A stretch of DNA of 64,000 nt from Bacteroidetes bacterium 37-13 (lineage in GTDB: Bacteria > Bacteroidota > Bacteroidia > Chitinophagales > LD1): positions 124,001-188,000 of the forward strand of contig MKTC01000040.1 in NCBI GenBank assembly GCA_001897535.1, in the 5' to 3' direction. Below, piece after piece: positions 53,994-63,715 of this stretch. Each line of letters starts with the position of its first letter. Position 1 is the first letter of the stretch. A model generated the notes under the pieces. The model saw only the letters and a list, made by a program, of their open reading frames with translations. It did not search any database and had not been told where the DNA came from. The translations under genes were made by a program, and so were the position numbers.

Positions 53994-54752
53994 TTAATAA
54001 GTTGCTCTGCGCCTCAAATCTTTTAGAAAGTCTGATGCGAATATAAAATCAAAAAGTTCTCCTTCGGTTATTTGAAGAATATCTTTGTTGGTTCCTTCCC
54101 AATATTTTAAACCTTCGTGTAAAAATATCACTTTATCACCTATTCCCATCACACTATTCATATCGTGTGTGTTAATAACAGTTGTCATATTGTACTCCGC
54201 AGTAATTTCCTGTATCAATTGGTCTATTACCAAAGATGTTTTTGGGTCTAAACCGGAGTTTGGTTCATCGCAAAATAAATACTTTGGATTATTCACAATA
54301 GCGCGAGCGATTCCCACTCTTTTTTTCATACCTCCGGAAAGTTCTCCCGGAAATTTTTTGTTTGTGTCTGTCATGTTTACACGTTTCAAACAAAAATTCA
54401 CTCTATCAGCTTTTTCGCTGTCGCTCATATCGGTAAACATATCTAATGGGAAGCGAATGTTGGATTCAACTGAAAGTGAATCGAACAAAGCTGTGCCTTG
54501 AAATAACATTCCAAACTCTTGACGAATTTTTTTCTTTTCGTCAAATTCCATTTTGGTTATATCGCGTTTGTGATAAAAAATGCTGCCTTCATCGGGTTCA
54601 AATAAACCTACCAAGCATTTTAGTGTAACCGTTTTTCCCGAGCCTGATTTGCCAATTATTAAATTGCATTTGCCGGATTCGAAAACGGCACTAACCCCGC
54701 GTAGAACTTCATTGTTGCCAAAGCTCTTTTTTACATTTTGCATTTCTATCAT
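53994..54752 (-). CDS. MlaF-like ABC transporter ATP-binding protein
   Basis: The 252-aa ATPase has Walker A (IIGKSGSGKTVTLKCL), ABC signature (FPGELSGGMKKRVGIARAI), Walker B (KYLFCDEPNSGLDPKTS) and H-loop (INTHDMNSV). The ATPase is of the MlaF type, which energises phospholipid or other lipid transport between the membranes. Its start codon overlaps the end of the MlaE-like permease gene by 4 bp, so they are translationally coupled. The matching substrate-binding MCE protein (MlaD) is not in this window. Confidence 0.92.
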   Translation of the reverse strand: MIEMQNVKKSFGNNEVLRGVSAVFESGKCNLIIGKSGSGKTVTLKCLVGLFEPDEGSIFYHKRDITKMEFDEKKKIRQEFGMLFQGTALFDSLSVESNIRFPLDMFTDMSDSEKADRVNFCLKRVNMTDTNKKFPGELSGGMKKRVGIARAIVNNPKYLFCDEPNSGLDPKTSLVIDQLIQEITAEYNMTTVINTHDMNSVMGIGDKVIFLHEGLKYWEGTNKDILQITEGELFDFIFASDFLKDLRRRATY

Positions 54753-55492
54753 AACATCAAAAAGGCTACTAAGAAGTTTACAATAATTACGATTACGCTA
54801 CTTTGCACAACTGCTTGTGTGCTTGCCATTCCAATTTCTATAGCACCGCCTTCAACCGTGTACCCTTTAAAGCAAGAAATGGAAGAAATGGTGAAAGCAA
54901 ACAAAACAGATTTAATGAACATGATAAAAATATCATAGCTTTTCATGGCATCTTGCAAGCCACGTACATATTCGCTGGTTGAATAAAAATTACCCAATAT
55001 TCCTGCGAGCCAACCACCTGAAATTCCAAGAAAAACACTGAGTACTACTAACATTGGAAACATTAATAGCGAAGCAATAATTTTGGGGCCAATAAGATAA
55101 GAGCGTGTGTTTACACCCATTATTTCGTAAGCATCAATTTGTTCGCTAATACGCATGGTACCTAATTCTGAAGCAATATTTGAACCCACTTTTCCTGCCA
55201 ATAATAAAGCAGAAAGCGTAGGTGCTAATTCCAATATCATACTCTTACGAACGATAGAACCCATCCACCACATTGGCACCAAGCCAATTCCGCGTAACTG
55301 ATACGAAAACTGAACTGCGGTAACAGCTCCCATAAATAATGAAATAATAGCAATAATTGGTAAGGAACCTACGCCTATTGAATAGCATTGCCGCATGGCT
55401 TCTATCCAATACATTCGCGCTTTTTCGGGGCGCGAAACGGTTGCTCGCATCAACAATAAATATTCACCTAACGACTGAAAAATTTTTATCAT
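54749..55492 (-). CDS. MlaE-like ABC transporter permease
   Basis: The 247-aa protein has five to six hydrophobic helices and the family signatures IGVGSLPIIAIISLFMGAVTAVQ, LLLAGKVGSNIASELGTMRISEQIDA and the C-terminal GFxxxG-like part in SSISCFKGYTVEGGAIEIG. It forms the membrane channel of a lipid-transporting Mla/TGD-type ABC complex. It precedes the ATPase gene and follows a family 2 glycosyltransferase gene after 19 bp, so all may share a transcript. Confidence 0.92.
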   Translation of the reverse strand: MIKIFQSLGEYLLLMRATVSRPEKARMYWIEAMRQCYSIGVGSLPIIAIISLFMGAVTAVQFSYQLRGIGLVPMWWMGSIVRKSMILELAPTLSALLLAGKVGSNIASELGTMRISEQIDAYEIMGVNTRSYLIGPKIIASLLMFPMLVVLSVFLGISGGWLAGILGNFYSTSEYVRGLQDAMKSYDIFIMFIKSVLFAFTISSISCFKGYTVEGGAIEIGMASTQAVVQSSVIVIIVNFLVAFLML

Positions 55493-55511
55493 CTACGCCA
55501 AATCTAAATGT

Positions 55512-56456
55512 TTAATCGGCAATGCCTATTTTTTTGGTAATGTCGTACTCATTTCTGTTGGAAGCACTGCGCGAAATAAGTTCTGCTAAAAAACCTGCCA
55601 AGAACAATTGCACACCAATAATTATTGAAATTAAACCAAAATAAAATATTGGTCGCTCTGTCATTCTATACACCTCAAATGCATACTTTGCAAATGTAAG
55701 ATATAGCAAAATGCAAAATCCAATAAAGAAACTCAATACTCCTAATCCACCGAATATGTGCATGGGACGTTTAGCAAATCGGGTAATAAATATTACGCTC
55801 AACAGATCTAAAAAGCCATATAGAAAGCGTTCAATTCCAAACTTGGTTGAGCCATATTTTCTTGCTTGGTGATGCACTACTTTTTCCCCGATTTTTCCAT
55901 AGCCTGCACGCTTTGCAAGTACAGGAATGTAGCGGTGCATTTCGCCATATACTTCTATACTCTTTACCACTTCGTTTTTGTACGATTTAAGTCCGCAGTT
56001 CATATCGTGAAGTTGGATACCGGTGAGTAAGCGAGTGGTTCCATTGTAAATTTTAGTTGGAATGGTTTTTGAAATAGGATCGTATCGTTTTTGTTTCCAG
56101 CCGCTAATTAAATCGTAGTTCTCTTCTGTAATTAAGCGATAAAGTTCTGGAATTTCGTCAGGGCTATCTTGCAAATCTGCATCCATTGTGATCACCACAT
56201 CGCCTTGCGCAGCTTCAAAACCTTTAAACAAGGCTGCACTTTTGCCATAGTTTCTTTTAAACTTAATGCCTTTGAAATTGCTATTGCTTTGGCTTATTTC
56301 TTGAATTATTTTCCATGAATTGTCTTTGCTGCCATCGTCCACAAAAATTACTTCAAAAGTAAAGTTATTTTCAAGCATTACGCGCTCAATCCACTTTGCC
56401 AACTCCGGCAGCGATTCTTCTTCGTTTAATAAAGGTACAATTACAGAAATATTCAT
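55512..56456 (-). CDS. Family 2 glycosyltransferase (DPM1/GtrB-like)
   Basis: The 314-aa protein has a GT-A domain (SVIVPLLNEEESLPELAKWI; DDGSKDNSW; ITMDADLQDSPDEIP with the DxD-like metal site) and two C-terminal transmembrane helices (FGGLGVLSFFIGFCILLYL; YFGLISIIIGVQLFLAGFLA). Such proteins move sugars onto polyprenyl phosphate. Its start codon overlaps the stop codon of the DUF4199 gene by one base (56456). Confidence 0.92.
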   Translation of the reverse strand: MNISVIVPLLNEEESLPELAKWIERVMLENNFTFEVIFVDDGSKDNSWKIIQEISQSNSNFKGIKFKRNYGKSAALFKGFEAAQGDVVITMDADLQDSPDEIPELYRLITEENYDLISGWKQKRYDPISKTIPTKIYNGTTRLLTGIQLHDMNCGLKSYKNEVVKSIEVYGEMHRYIPVLAKRAGYGKIGEKVVHHQARKYGSTKFGIERFLYGFLDLLSVIFITRFAKRPMHIFGGLGVLSFFIGFCILLYLTFAKYAFEVYRMTERPIFYFGLISIIIGVQLFLAGFLAELISRSASNRNEYDITKKIGIAD

Positions 56457-56992
56457 TACATTATCTCTTTATTAGTTTTATCACCTCTCTTTACAAAGAG
56501 TGCAATAAGTGCAGAAAGCACTACGCCAACTGCAAAAGAGCTTCCCATTCTCATTGCTTGCGATTTTAGCGTGGGTGTGAAATCGGTATATTTTAAAACT
56601 TTTAGTTGCTTCTCAATTTGGTCTTCAGGCAAATTCATTTTTTCATAAATGGCTTCGGATTTTTCTATGGTAGATTGTTTTATTATTTCAACCAAACTTG
56701 GGTCTATCACTTTATACAGCAAGTAGCCAAACCAATCAATACAAAGCGAAGCAACGAAAGCAATGATCAGTACAATTAAAAATGCTTCACCGTAGCTTTT
56801 AAAGCCGTTATGTTCCTTGCGGTAAGTGATGCCACCAAATACCATAAAATAAATAGGGAAAACATAAAGCAGTAAGGTAAAAAATGATGCTAACAAGGTT
56901 GCGTCAATCAAGTAAAGCAAAGTATATCCGGCAATCATAAGCATGCCGGCAAGAATGCCAAACTTTATAGGTGTAATATATTTCATCAGCAA
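56456..56992 (-). CDS. DUF4199 membrane protein
   Basis: The 178-aa protein has four predicted transmembrane helices (FGILAGMLMIAGYTLLYL, LLYVFPIYFMVFGGITY, FLIVLIIAFVASLCIDWFGYLLY, and a C-terminal one) with the DUF4199-type segment YRKEHNGFKSYGEAF between helices 2 and 3. Its function is unknown. An in-frame ATG two codons in (MKYITPIKF) may be the true start. It is part of a tight minus-strand cluster between the dihydroorotase-like gene and the glycosyltransferase. Confidence 0.85.
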   Translation of the reverse strand: MLMKYITPIKFGILAGMLMIAGYTLLYLIDATLLASFFTLLLYVFPIYFMVFGGITYRKEHNGFKSYGEAFLIVLIIAFVASLCIDWFGYLLYKVIDPSLVEIIKQSTIEKSEAIYEKMNLPEDQIEKQLKVLKYTDFTPTLKSQAMRMGSSFAVGVVLSALIALFVKRGDKTNKEIM

Positions 56993-56994
56993 AT

Positions 56995-58275
56995 TTATTG
57001 AAGTTCTGAACTTAAAAATACTTGATTATTATTTACAATTCCCAATGGTTTACCAACAAACTGTTTACCAATAAATGGTGTGTTTTTAGATTGAGAAAAA
57101 ATATCTTTTTCTGTAAACGTCCATTTTGTATCAGTGGAGAATAGTGTGAGGTCTGCACGATTGCCTTCGTTGATACTGTTCTCTTCTAATTTTAATATTT
57201 TTCTTGCATTGGTTGAAAACAATTTTACTAGAGTTTCTGTATCTACCTTGTTGTTTAAGGCGGTATTGGCAACGGCAAAAGAAGTTTCTAATCCAATCAT
57301 TCCGAAGTCTGCTTTGTCGAACTCTAATTTTTTACAATCTTCTTCGTGTGGCTGGTGCTGCGATGTAATAGTATCAACTGTTCCTTCTTGAATTGCTTTT
57401 ACCATTGCTGCAATATCTTCACTTAATCGTAAAGGTGGATTTAGTTTAAATTGTGTGTTGTAGCTGCCAACTGCTTCATCAGTAAAAAGTAAATTATACG
57501 CATTTACAGAAACTGTAAGTTTTCCATTTTTCTTTTTAGCATTCTTAATTAACTCCAACGATTTTTTGAGTGAAATATCTAAAAAATGTAAGCGTGATTG
57601 TGTATAATCCAAAACGAACAAATCTCTTGCTACTGCGAGTGTTTCAGCAAATGCAGGCATAGCAGGCAGCCCAAGTTTTGTACTAAAAATACCTTCGTGC
57701 ATCACACCGTGTTTGGCTATGCTTTTATCTTCTGGGTGAACCAATAAAATGCCATCAAAAGCTTTGATATAATCTAAGGCTCTTTCTAACAATCCTGCAT
57801 TGAGCGAAGGATTTCCACCATCTGAAAAAGCCACCGCTCCGGCATGAAACATATCGTATAACTCTGCTAACTCTTTGCCTTCGCATTTTTGCGTAACTGC
57901 GCCAACGGGAAGTAAATTCACAATGTTGTCTTTAGCTTTGGAAAGCATATATTCCACCATGCTTTTGTTGTGCATAATCGGCATTGTATTGGGCATTGCA
58001 CAAACATGTGTGAAACCACCTGCGGCAGCAGCTTTGCAACCACTTTCTATAGTTTCTTTGTGCTCAAAACCAGGGTCGGCAAAATAGCTATTCATATCCA
58101 CCCAGCCTAAACTGAGTTGCAGTCCTTTTAATTTTACTTCTGTGTATTTTCCCGTAGGTTTTAAATTGCTTCCGATTTTGGCAATTACACCATTTTGAAT
58201 AAAAACATCTTTAACGGTGTTGTGATGTTTGGAACCGGTGTCAATAATCTTAGCTAATCGAATAAGAATGTTCAT
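56995..58275 (-). CDS. Dihydroorotase-like protein lacking the metal-binding histidines
   Basis: The 426-aa protein has the dihydroorotase fold over its whole length (GWVDMNSYFADPGFEHKETIESG; CAMPNTMPIMHNKS; NEGNRADLTLF near the end). The DxHxH metal motif of active enzymes reads DMNSYF, so both histidines are replaced. The region that normally gives TDHAPH reads TSQHQPH, so the catalytic Asp also seems lost. It may be a non-catalytic PyrC' or PyrX subunit, which partners aspartate carbamoyltransferase in some bacteria. A true dihydroorotase would have to be encoded elsewhere. The gene is 2 bp from the DUF4199 gene. Confidence 0.85.
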   Translation of the reverse strand: MNILIRLAKIIDTGSKHHNTVKDVFIQNGVIAKIGSNLKPTGKYTEVKLKGLQLSLGWVDMNSYFADPGFEHKETIESGCKAAAAGGFTHVCAMPNTMPIMHNKSMVEYMLSKAKDNIVNLLPVGAVTQKCEGKELAELYDMFHAGAVAFSDGGNPSLNAGLLERALDYIKAFDGILLVHPEDKSIAKHGVMHEGIFSTKLGLPAMPAFAETLAVARDLFVLDYTQSRLHFLDISLKKSLELIKNAKKKNGKLTVSVNAYNLLFTDEAVGSYNTQFKLNPPLRLSEDIAAMVKAIQEGTVDTITSQHQPHEEDCKKLEFDKADFGMIGLETSFAVANTALNNKVDTETLVKLFSTNARKILKLEENSINEGNRADLTLFSTDTKWTFTEKDIFSQSKNTPFIGKQFVGKPLGIVNNNQVFLSSELQ

Positions 58276-58359
58276 GGGCTTGTTTACCGGAACTCAAAAA
58301 TATAAATGCGCGGCAAACTTTTGTAAGGAAGTTTTAAAACAAGGTTAAAAACAGAAAAA

Positions 58360-58399
58360 CAGGGTGTGAGGAAACCCTCTCTAAAACCTCAGCACCCTG
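58360..58399. repeat. Structured hairpin 1 (cagggtg-type stem) with conserved 15-nt loop
   Basis: cagggtgtgagg pairs with cctcagcaccctg: a 5-bp inner stem, one unpaired G on the right arm, and a 7-bp outer stem, closing the loop aaaccctctctaaaa. The loop is identical to that of hairpin 2. On the minus strand the right end runs into tgtttttctgttttt, so it can also act as the terminator of the upstream T9SS gene. Confidence 0.85.
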
Positions 58400-58460
58400 C
58401 ATAATCTTTAATATTTGTTTCTGTTCTGCTTCTTTTTTACAGTTTGTTTTTTTGTAAGAA

Positions 58461-58498
58461 AGCGGGATGGGAAACCCTCTCTAAAACCCATGCCCGCT
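58461..58498. repeat. Structured hairpin 2 (agcggg-type stem) with the same 15-nt loop
   Basis: agcgggatggg pairs with cccatgcccgct: a 5-bp inner stem, one unpaired G on the right arm at the same place as in hairpin 1, and a 6-bp outer stem. The loop aaaccctctctaaaa begins exactly 100 nt after the loop of hairpin 1. The stems differ in sequence but keep pairing. Confidence 0.85.
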
Positions 58499-58511
58499 CT
58501 ATAGTTTCAAA

Positions 58512-61500
58512 TTATTTTATCAATAGTTTTCGCACATAAATATCATCATTTGTTTTTATACTTACAATATAATTTCCACTTGCTAAATCTTCTACATTAA
58601 ACTCATAGTTTGCTAATTCTTTTCTTAAAATAATATCTATTGATTTTACAGTTTGTCCTGTAGCATTTCTAAAGCTGAAAGTAGCATCTTGTTCTGTAGC
58701 AACATCAATATCAATTTTAGTGGTAATGCTTGCCGGGTTAGGAATAAACTCCCCGATGCGAATAGCCTCTGTTTTATCGTTCAAAACAGCACTTGCTATT
58801 TTGGTGTATTCAAAACTTTCATCAAAATCCACTTGCTTTAAGCGGTAGTAGTAGCGTTTATTTAGCTCTACATTTTTATCGTTGTAAGTATAGTTTATGG
58901 TTTCTGTGCTATTTCCATTTCCTTGTACATAGCCAATGGCAGCAAACTCTTTTGCATCGGTGCTTCGTTCAACTGAAAAGCCGCGATTGTTGATTTCTGT
59001 TTCGGTAGTCCATTGCAGTTGTATAAATTTATTATCAACCGGAACAGCTTTAAAAGAAGACATTTTCACCGGAAGCAAACCACCACCGGAGCCAACGCCC
59101 CACTGTGAAAAGTGTGTGATTCCCGATACTACTATTTTACCATCTTGTACGGCAGCTCCGTTTTGTGTTCCTGCGAGTGTCCAATCGGAGGCAGAAGTTG
59201 AAGTATCGCCTCTGGTTAAGATATAGAAGTCATAATTTTCTAAGCCTGCAAAACTACTCACATCAAAAATTAATTCGTAATCACCACTCAGCTCGCCACC
59301 TACGCCAAAGTTAGGTTGCTGATCCGGCTCAATTAACCAAATGCCAGCCGGGTGTACTGTATTTATTTGCACATCTCCGTATTGTAAATTCAATCCATCG
59401 TCTGTACCGGGTTTGTTTATGAATTGAACTTTAATTTTAGTAACTCCTCCGGTAGTTCCACCGCGTGGGCGAATTTCACAAAGCGCATATACTATATCAT
59501 CGCCCACAGGGAAAGCAAACGAGCCGGTATCGCTAATAGTTCTTTCCAATGCTCCATTCACATAGTTATCTTCTCCATAGTTTGTAATGGCATTTACTGC
59601 TGGGTTAGTAACGCTGATTAGGTTTCCATTTGTTTTTACAATTCCATTATTAAGCGTTAGTGTGCCAGAAACTGTTACAGTATCTTGAATTGAAATTCCC
59701 TCAGGCGTAGTGTTGTTGATAGTTAAGTTGCTATAAATTCCGCCACTTATGAGGCTTACATCATTGCCTATAAAAGAAACCTTTGCATTGTTTGGGTGAA
59801 AACGACCATTGTTCACAAAATCGCCATACACATTTAATTCAGTAGTTGGGCCTATTAAAGTTAAATCTGCATCATAAGCAATTTCTAAGCGTTGTGTGTT
59901 TGCAATACCACTTGAAATAATTGGTTGAATGGAATCACTGTTTGGCTCAATTACTGTGTTTACGGTATCGGCAGGAACATTAAAATCAAACCAATTGTAG
60001 CAATCGTACCAATCTGCACTTTTTCTTCCAACCCATCTGGCACTTGTAATGGCACTTGGCAAAGAAACAACTGCTTGCACATTAGTAAAGTTAGTTGTAT
60101 GCGTAGCACAGCCGGTACTTGAAAGCTTTAATACTTTGTAAGTTGTAGTTACTGTTGGATTAACGGGGTAATAAAAAGTGGAGTTGGTAACATCTCTGAT
60201 AGTATCAATTTTTCCACTTACAGAATCTTGCAGAAAAATTTCAATAGGATAAGTTGTTTCACTAAAAGTAAACTTTAATTCAAATGGTTGAAATCTACAT
60301 TTTGTACCGCCTTCTAAAGTAACTGAAGCCGGAGAAGTAGCAGAAGCAAAATTCCAACCGGCATTTAGCACCGGTGCTTGGTTAAAACTACTGCTTATTG
60401 AATTCCACGAAGCTCCGCCAATTGCGCGTATTCCATTTATGTAAATATATCCTGCACAAACTATGCCACTTGGTTTAGAAAAATTTGCTGCATTTGAAGT
60501 AGAAGTGCTTTGTAAATATACGGGATAAGTTTGCGTAGCTGCTGAACTAAGTGTTGTACTTGCTCCAAAAAATTGAGTGGTTCCATATTTAAAGCGATGG
60601 CGGGCATTTGCTGCTAAAGAGACACTATTAACAAATGTATTATCTCCATTAAACAACAAGTTTCCTTTTGTGGCTACAAATGTATTGATTGTATTATTGC
60701 CTTCAATAGTAAGACTGCTAATAGCATTTGTTTTGGTTGGAGAAGAAATAGGCAGATTAACTGTAATTTTATTGTAGCTTAAATTTCCACCTTGCATAGA
60801 AACAACGCCATTACTTGAGGAGGAGTAAAACTCTATATTGCTGCTTCCTGCATTTAGCGTGAGCCCATTTGAGTTGCTCATATCCCACAGTGGCGTAGTA
60901 GATGAAACACAATACATTTTAATGTAAGAAGAACCCATGTTTAACACCCTGTTTTCTCCACTATTTGAAATAAAACTGCGAATACTTACGGTTTTGCCAT
61001 TTGTGTTTAGTGTACCTTTTTCTAAATAGATGTTTCCGGATGTTGAGGTTAAGTTACATACAAGTGTCCAAGTGCCACTATCTGAATTGAATTTTAAGTT
61101 TCCTGTTCCTGTAATTGCACTTGGAATGTTTAATGCTTTCGCGCCCGTGCCTTTAAAATATATATTGCTATTGTTTACGAATTTAAAAACTGATGTAGTA
61201 ATAATATCTCCAAAAATACTTAGTGAACTTTGCACTTTTAAACTTGGTGCATTTGAAGAACTTTTGTAAGTATAAGTTGCATTTCGGCAATCGATGGTTG
61301 CGCAAGTAGCAGCAACATCAACGGTAACAACTTGTAACGAACCAGTGAATGAATAGCGGTCAAAAATTACAATATCGTTGCTATCCGGCAATTCTTGAAA
61401 TGCGTGTCCGCTTCCATTAGAAGTTGCAGCCCAGTGATGTAAATCGCTCCAGTTTCCAGAGCCTTGTACCCAATAATATGTAGCCGCATTTGCAGAAAAA

Positions 61501-61562
61501 CTCCACATTGCCAACAAGAAACTAACAACGAGGGTTGTCCATTTTGTAATTTGTGGTTTCAT
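58512..61562 (-). CDS. Large secreted protein with T9SS type A sorting domain
   Basis: 1016 aa from MKPQITKWTTLVVSFLLAM at 61562; the ORF track begins 7 codons earlier. After the signal peptide it opens with ATYYWVQGSGNWSDLHHWA, a module found in many T9SS-secreted proteins. Then come several hundred residues of short beta repeats of Ser/Asn/Thr-rich parallel-helix character (NTINTFVATKGNLLFNGDN) and a middle GxNW module (WVGRKSADWYDCYNWFDF). A fibronectin-like domain follows (FKAVPVDNKFIQLQWTTETEINNRGFSVER). The last ~80 residues (FIPNPASITTKIDID) are the T9SS type A sorting domain. Surface or extracellular; no catalytic motif. Its 3' flank contains the two hairpins. Confidence 0.85.
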   Translation of the reverse strand: MKPQITKWTTLVVSFLLAMWSFSANAATYYWVQGSGNWSDLHHWAATSNGSGHAFQELPDSNDIVIFDRYSFTGSLQVVTVDVAATCATIDCRNATYTYKSSSNAPSLKVQSSLSIFGDIITTSVFKFVNNSNIYFKGTGAKALNIPSAITGTGNLKFNSDSGTWTLVCNLTSTSGNIYLEKGTLNTNGKTVSIRSFISNSGENRVLNMGSSYIKMYCVSSTTPLWDMSNSNGLTLNAGSSNIEFYSSSSNGVVSMQGGNLSYNKITVNLPISSPTKTNAISSLTIEGNNTINTFVATKGNLLFNGDNTFVNSVSLAANARHRFKYGTTQFFGASTTLSSAATQTYPVYLQSTSTSNAANFSKPSGIVCAGYIYINGIRAIGGASWNSISSSFNQAPVLNAGWNFASATSPASVTLEGGTKCRFQPFELKFTFSETTYPIEIFLQDSVSGKIDTIRDVTNSTFYYPVNPTVTTTYKVLKLSSTGCATHTTNFTNVQAVVSLPSAITSARWVGRKSADWYDCYNWFDFNVPADTVNTVIEPNSDSIQPIISSGIANTQRLEIAYDADLTLIGPTTELNVYGDFVNNGRFHPNNAKVSFIGNDVSLISGGIYSNLTINNTTPEGISIQDTVTVSGTLTLNNGIVKTNGNLISVTNPAVNAITNYGEDNYVNGALERTISDTGSFAFPVGDDIVYALCEIRPRGGTTGGVTKIKVQFINKPGTDDGLNLQYGDVQINTVHPAGIWLIEPDQQPNFGVGGELSGDYELIFDVSSFAGLENYDFYILTRGDTSTSASDWTLAGTQNGAAVQDGKIVVSGITHFSQWGVGSGGGLLPVKMSSFKAVPVDNKFIQLQWTTETEINNRGFSVERSTDAKEFAAIGYVQGNGNSTETINYTYNDKNVELNKRYYYRLKQVDFDESFEYTKIASAVLNDKTEAIRIGEFIPNPASITTKIDIDVATEQDATFSFRNATGQTVKSIDIILRKELANYEFNVEDLASGNYIVSIKTNDDIYVRKLLIK

Positions 61563-61693
61563 AAGGTTAAAAATTGGGTTCATGGTTCGTATGCTTATAC
61601 CGAAAAAGCATTCTATAATGTTTCAAATATTGGAACAAAAATTTCAATCACTTTTGTTAAACTCCCATTTCGCCTTACAGATAGAGTTAAATA

Positions 61694-61728
61694 AGAAAAG
61701 CCCGAGCGTTTTACTCGGGCTTTCTTCA
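61694..61728 (-). terminator. Rho-independent terminator after dnaK
   Basis: agcccgag pairs with ctcgggct around a 7-nt loop; on the minus strand a ttttcttattt run follows. It lies about 20 bp beyond the dnaK stop. Confidence 0.88.
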
Positions 61729-61746
61729 AAATAAAGCAACAATTGC

Positions 61747-63660
61747 TTAGTTATCTTTTTTGTCTCTCACTTCTTCGTATTCTACATCGCTCACGGTATC
61801 AGAAGCTTGGCCGGCATTAGCATCTGCACCACCGTCAGTTGGAGCGCCTGCTTGTTGTTGTGCAGCATAAATATCTTGTGAAGCAGCTTGCCATGCAGTA
61901 TTCAATTTTTCTGTTGCTGGTTCTATGGAAGCCATATTATCTGTTTCTAATGCAGATTTTAATTCAGCCAAAGCACTTTCGATTGCAGACTTTTTATCGG
62001 CAGGAATTTTATCTCCGTATTCTTTTAATTGTTTTTCTGTTTGGAAAGCTAAGCTATCGGCAGCATTTTTCTTCTCTGCTTTTTCACGTGCTTCTTTATC
62101 GGCAGATTCATTGGCTTTTGCTTCGTTGCGCATTTTTTCAATTTCCTCTTTGCTCAATCCTGTTGAAGCTTCAATACGAATGCTTTGTTCTTTTCCAGTG
62201 CCTTTATCTTTTGCACTTACGTGAATAATACCGTTGCTATCAATATCGAAAGTAACTTCAATTTGAGGAACACCACGCGGAGCCACAGGAATATCGCCTA
62301 AGTGAAAACGACCAATGCTGCGGTTGTCTTTCGCCATAGAACGCTCACCTTGCAATACGTGAATTTCTACCGATGGTTGATTATCGGCAGCAGTAGTAAA
62401 CACTTGCGATTTTTTAGTTGGAATGGTTGCGTTAGATTCAATTAGTTTAGTGAATACGCCTCCGTAAGTTTCTAAGCCTAAAGAAAGTGGTGTTACATCA
62501 ACCAACACAATATCGTCTTTCACATCTCCGCTTAAAATACCACCTTGAATAGCAGCTCCAATAGCTACAACCTCATCTGGGTTCACACCTTTTGAAGGTT
62601 TTTTTCCGAAGAATTTTTCTACAACTTCCTGTATTTTTGGAATACGAGTTGAACCTCCAACCAAAATTACATCATCAATATCATTTGCAGTAAATCCGGC
62701 ATCTTTTAATGCTTGGCGGCAAGGCTCTAAAGTTCTTTGCACCAAATCATCGGTAAGTTGCTCAAACTTAGCACGAGAAAGTTTGCGCACTAAGTGCTTC
62801 GGCACACCATCAACAGCAGTAATATATGGCAAGTTTATTTCTGTTTCTTGCGAAGAACTTAATTCAATTTTAGCTTTCTCAGCAGCTTCTTTCAAACGTT
62901 GGTAAGCCATTGGATCTTTGCGTAAATCTACATTTTCTTCACGCTTAAATTCATCAGCAAGCCATTCGATAACTGCGTGGTCAAAATCATCACCACCCAA
63001 GTGTGTATCACCGTTGGTAGATTTTACTTCAAACACACCACCGCCTAATTCAAGAATAGAAACATCAAATGTTCCGCCACCTAAGTCGTAAACTGCAATC
63101 TTAATATCTTGACCTTTTTTTTCAAGACCGTAAGCTAAAGCTGCTGCGGTAGGTTCGTTTATTATTCTGCGAACTTTTAAACCAGCAATTTCTCCAGCTT
63201 CTTTGGTAGCTTGGCGTTGGCTGTCGTTAAAGTAAGCGGGAACAGTAATTACCGCTTCCGTAACGGGTTGCCCAAGATAATCTTCAGCAGTTTTTTTCAT
63301 TTTCTGCAATATCATTGCCGAAATTTCTTGCGGTGTGTACAAACGTCCGTCAATATCTACACGCACAGTATCGTTATCGCCTTTTACTAATTTGTAAGTA
63401 AAGCGGTGCGATTCTTTTTCAATTTCGCTAAATCTATGCCCCATAAAACGTTTAATTGATTGTACCGTTTTAGTTGGGTTGGTAATTGCCTGGCGCTTAG
63501 CCGGATCGCCAACTTTGCGCTCGCCATTAGCCAAAAATCCAATTATGGAAGGTGTTGTTCTGCGACCTTCATCGTTTGCGATTACAATTGGATCTGCGCC
63601 TTCCATCACGCTCACACAACTGTTGGTTGTACCCAGGTCAATTCCTATTATTTTTCCCAT
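61747..63660 (-). CDS. dnaK: Molecular chaperone DnaK (Hsp70)
   Basis: The 637-aa protein has the ATPase domain ([49 protein letters not shown]), the interdomain linker and the peptide-binding domain ([20 protein letters not shown]), and ends with the acidic [13 protein letters not shown] tail. The length is normal. It folds and protects proteins with DnaJ and GrpE, neither of which is in this window. It has its own terminator and a possible sigma-54-like element upstream. Confidence 0.98.
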   Translation of the reverse strand: MGKIIGIDLGTTNSCVSVMEGADPIVIANDEGRRTTPSIIGFLANGERKVGDPAKRQAITNPTKTVQSIKRFMGHRFSEIEKESHRFTYKLVKGDNDTVRVDIDGRLYTPQEISAMILQKMKKTAEDYLGQPVTEAVITVPAYFNDSQRQATKEAGEIAGLKVRRIINEPTAAALAYGLEKKGQDIKIAVYDLGGGTFDVSILELGGGVFEVKSTNGDTHLGGDDFDHAVIEWLADEFKREENVDLRKDPMAYQRLKEAAEKAKIELSSSQETEINLPYITAVDGVPKHLVRKLSRAKFEQLTDDLVQRTLEPCRQALKDAGFTANDIDDVILVGGSTRIPKIQEVVEKFFGKKPSKGVNPDEVVAIGAAIQGGILSGDVKDDIVLVDVTPLSLGLETYGGVFTKLIESNATIPTKKSQVFTTAADNQPSVEIHVLQGERSMAKDNRSIGRFHLGDIPVAPRGVPQIEVTFDIDSNGIIHVSAKDKGTGKEQSIRIEASTGLSKEEIEKMRNEAKANESADKEAREKAEKKNAADSLAFQTEKQLKEYGDKIPADKKSAIESALAELKSALETDNMASIEPATEKLNTAWQAASQDIYAAQQQAGAPTDGGADANAGQASDTVSDVEYEEVRDKKDN

Positions 63661-63697
63661 GTTGATTAAATTTAAAAATTAAAGTTGCTATAGCTTT

Positions 63698-63715
63698 ATC
63701 AACTGCTGTGCCAAG
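63698..63715 (-). promoter_or_regulatory. Sigma-54-like -24/-12 element upstream of dnaK
   Basis: On the minus strand CTTGGCACAGCAGTTGAT has the GG and G spacing of a -24/-12 site (TGGCAC-N5-TTG), but the -12 reads GA instead of GC. A start 12 nt further would give a leader of about 27 nt before the dnaK ATG. No CIRCE element is seen. Confidence 0.35.

Noticed and set aside
61839-62228. 129-aa plus-strand ORF inside dnaK
   Set aside because: Low-complexity Leu/Phe/Gln-rich antisense of dnaK; no coding evidence.
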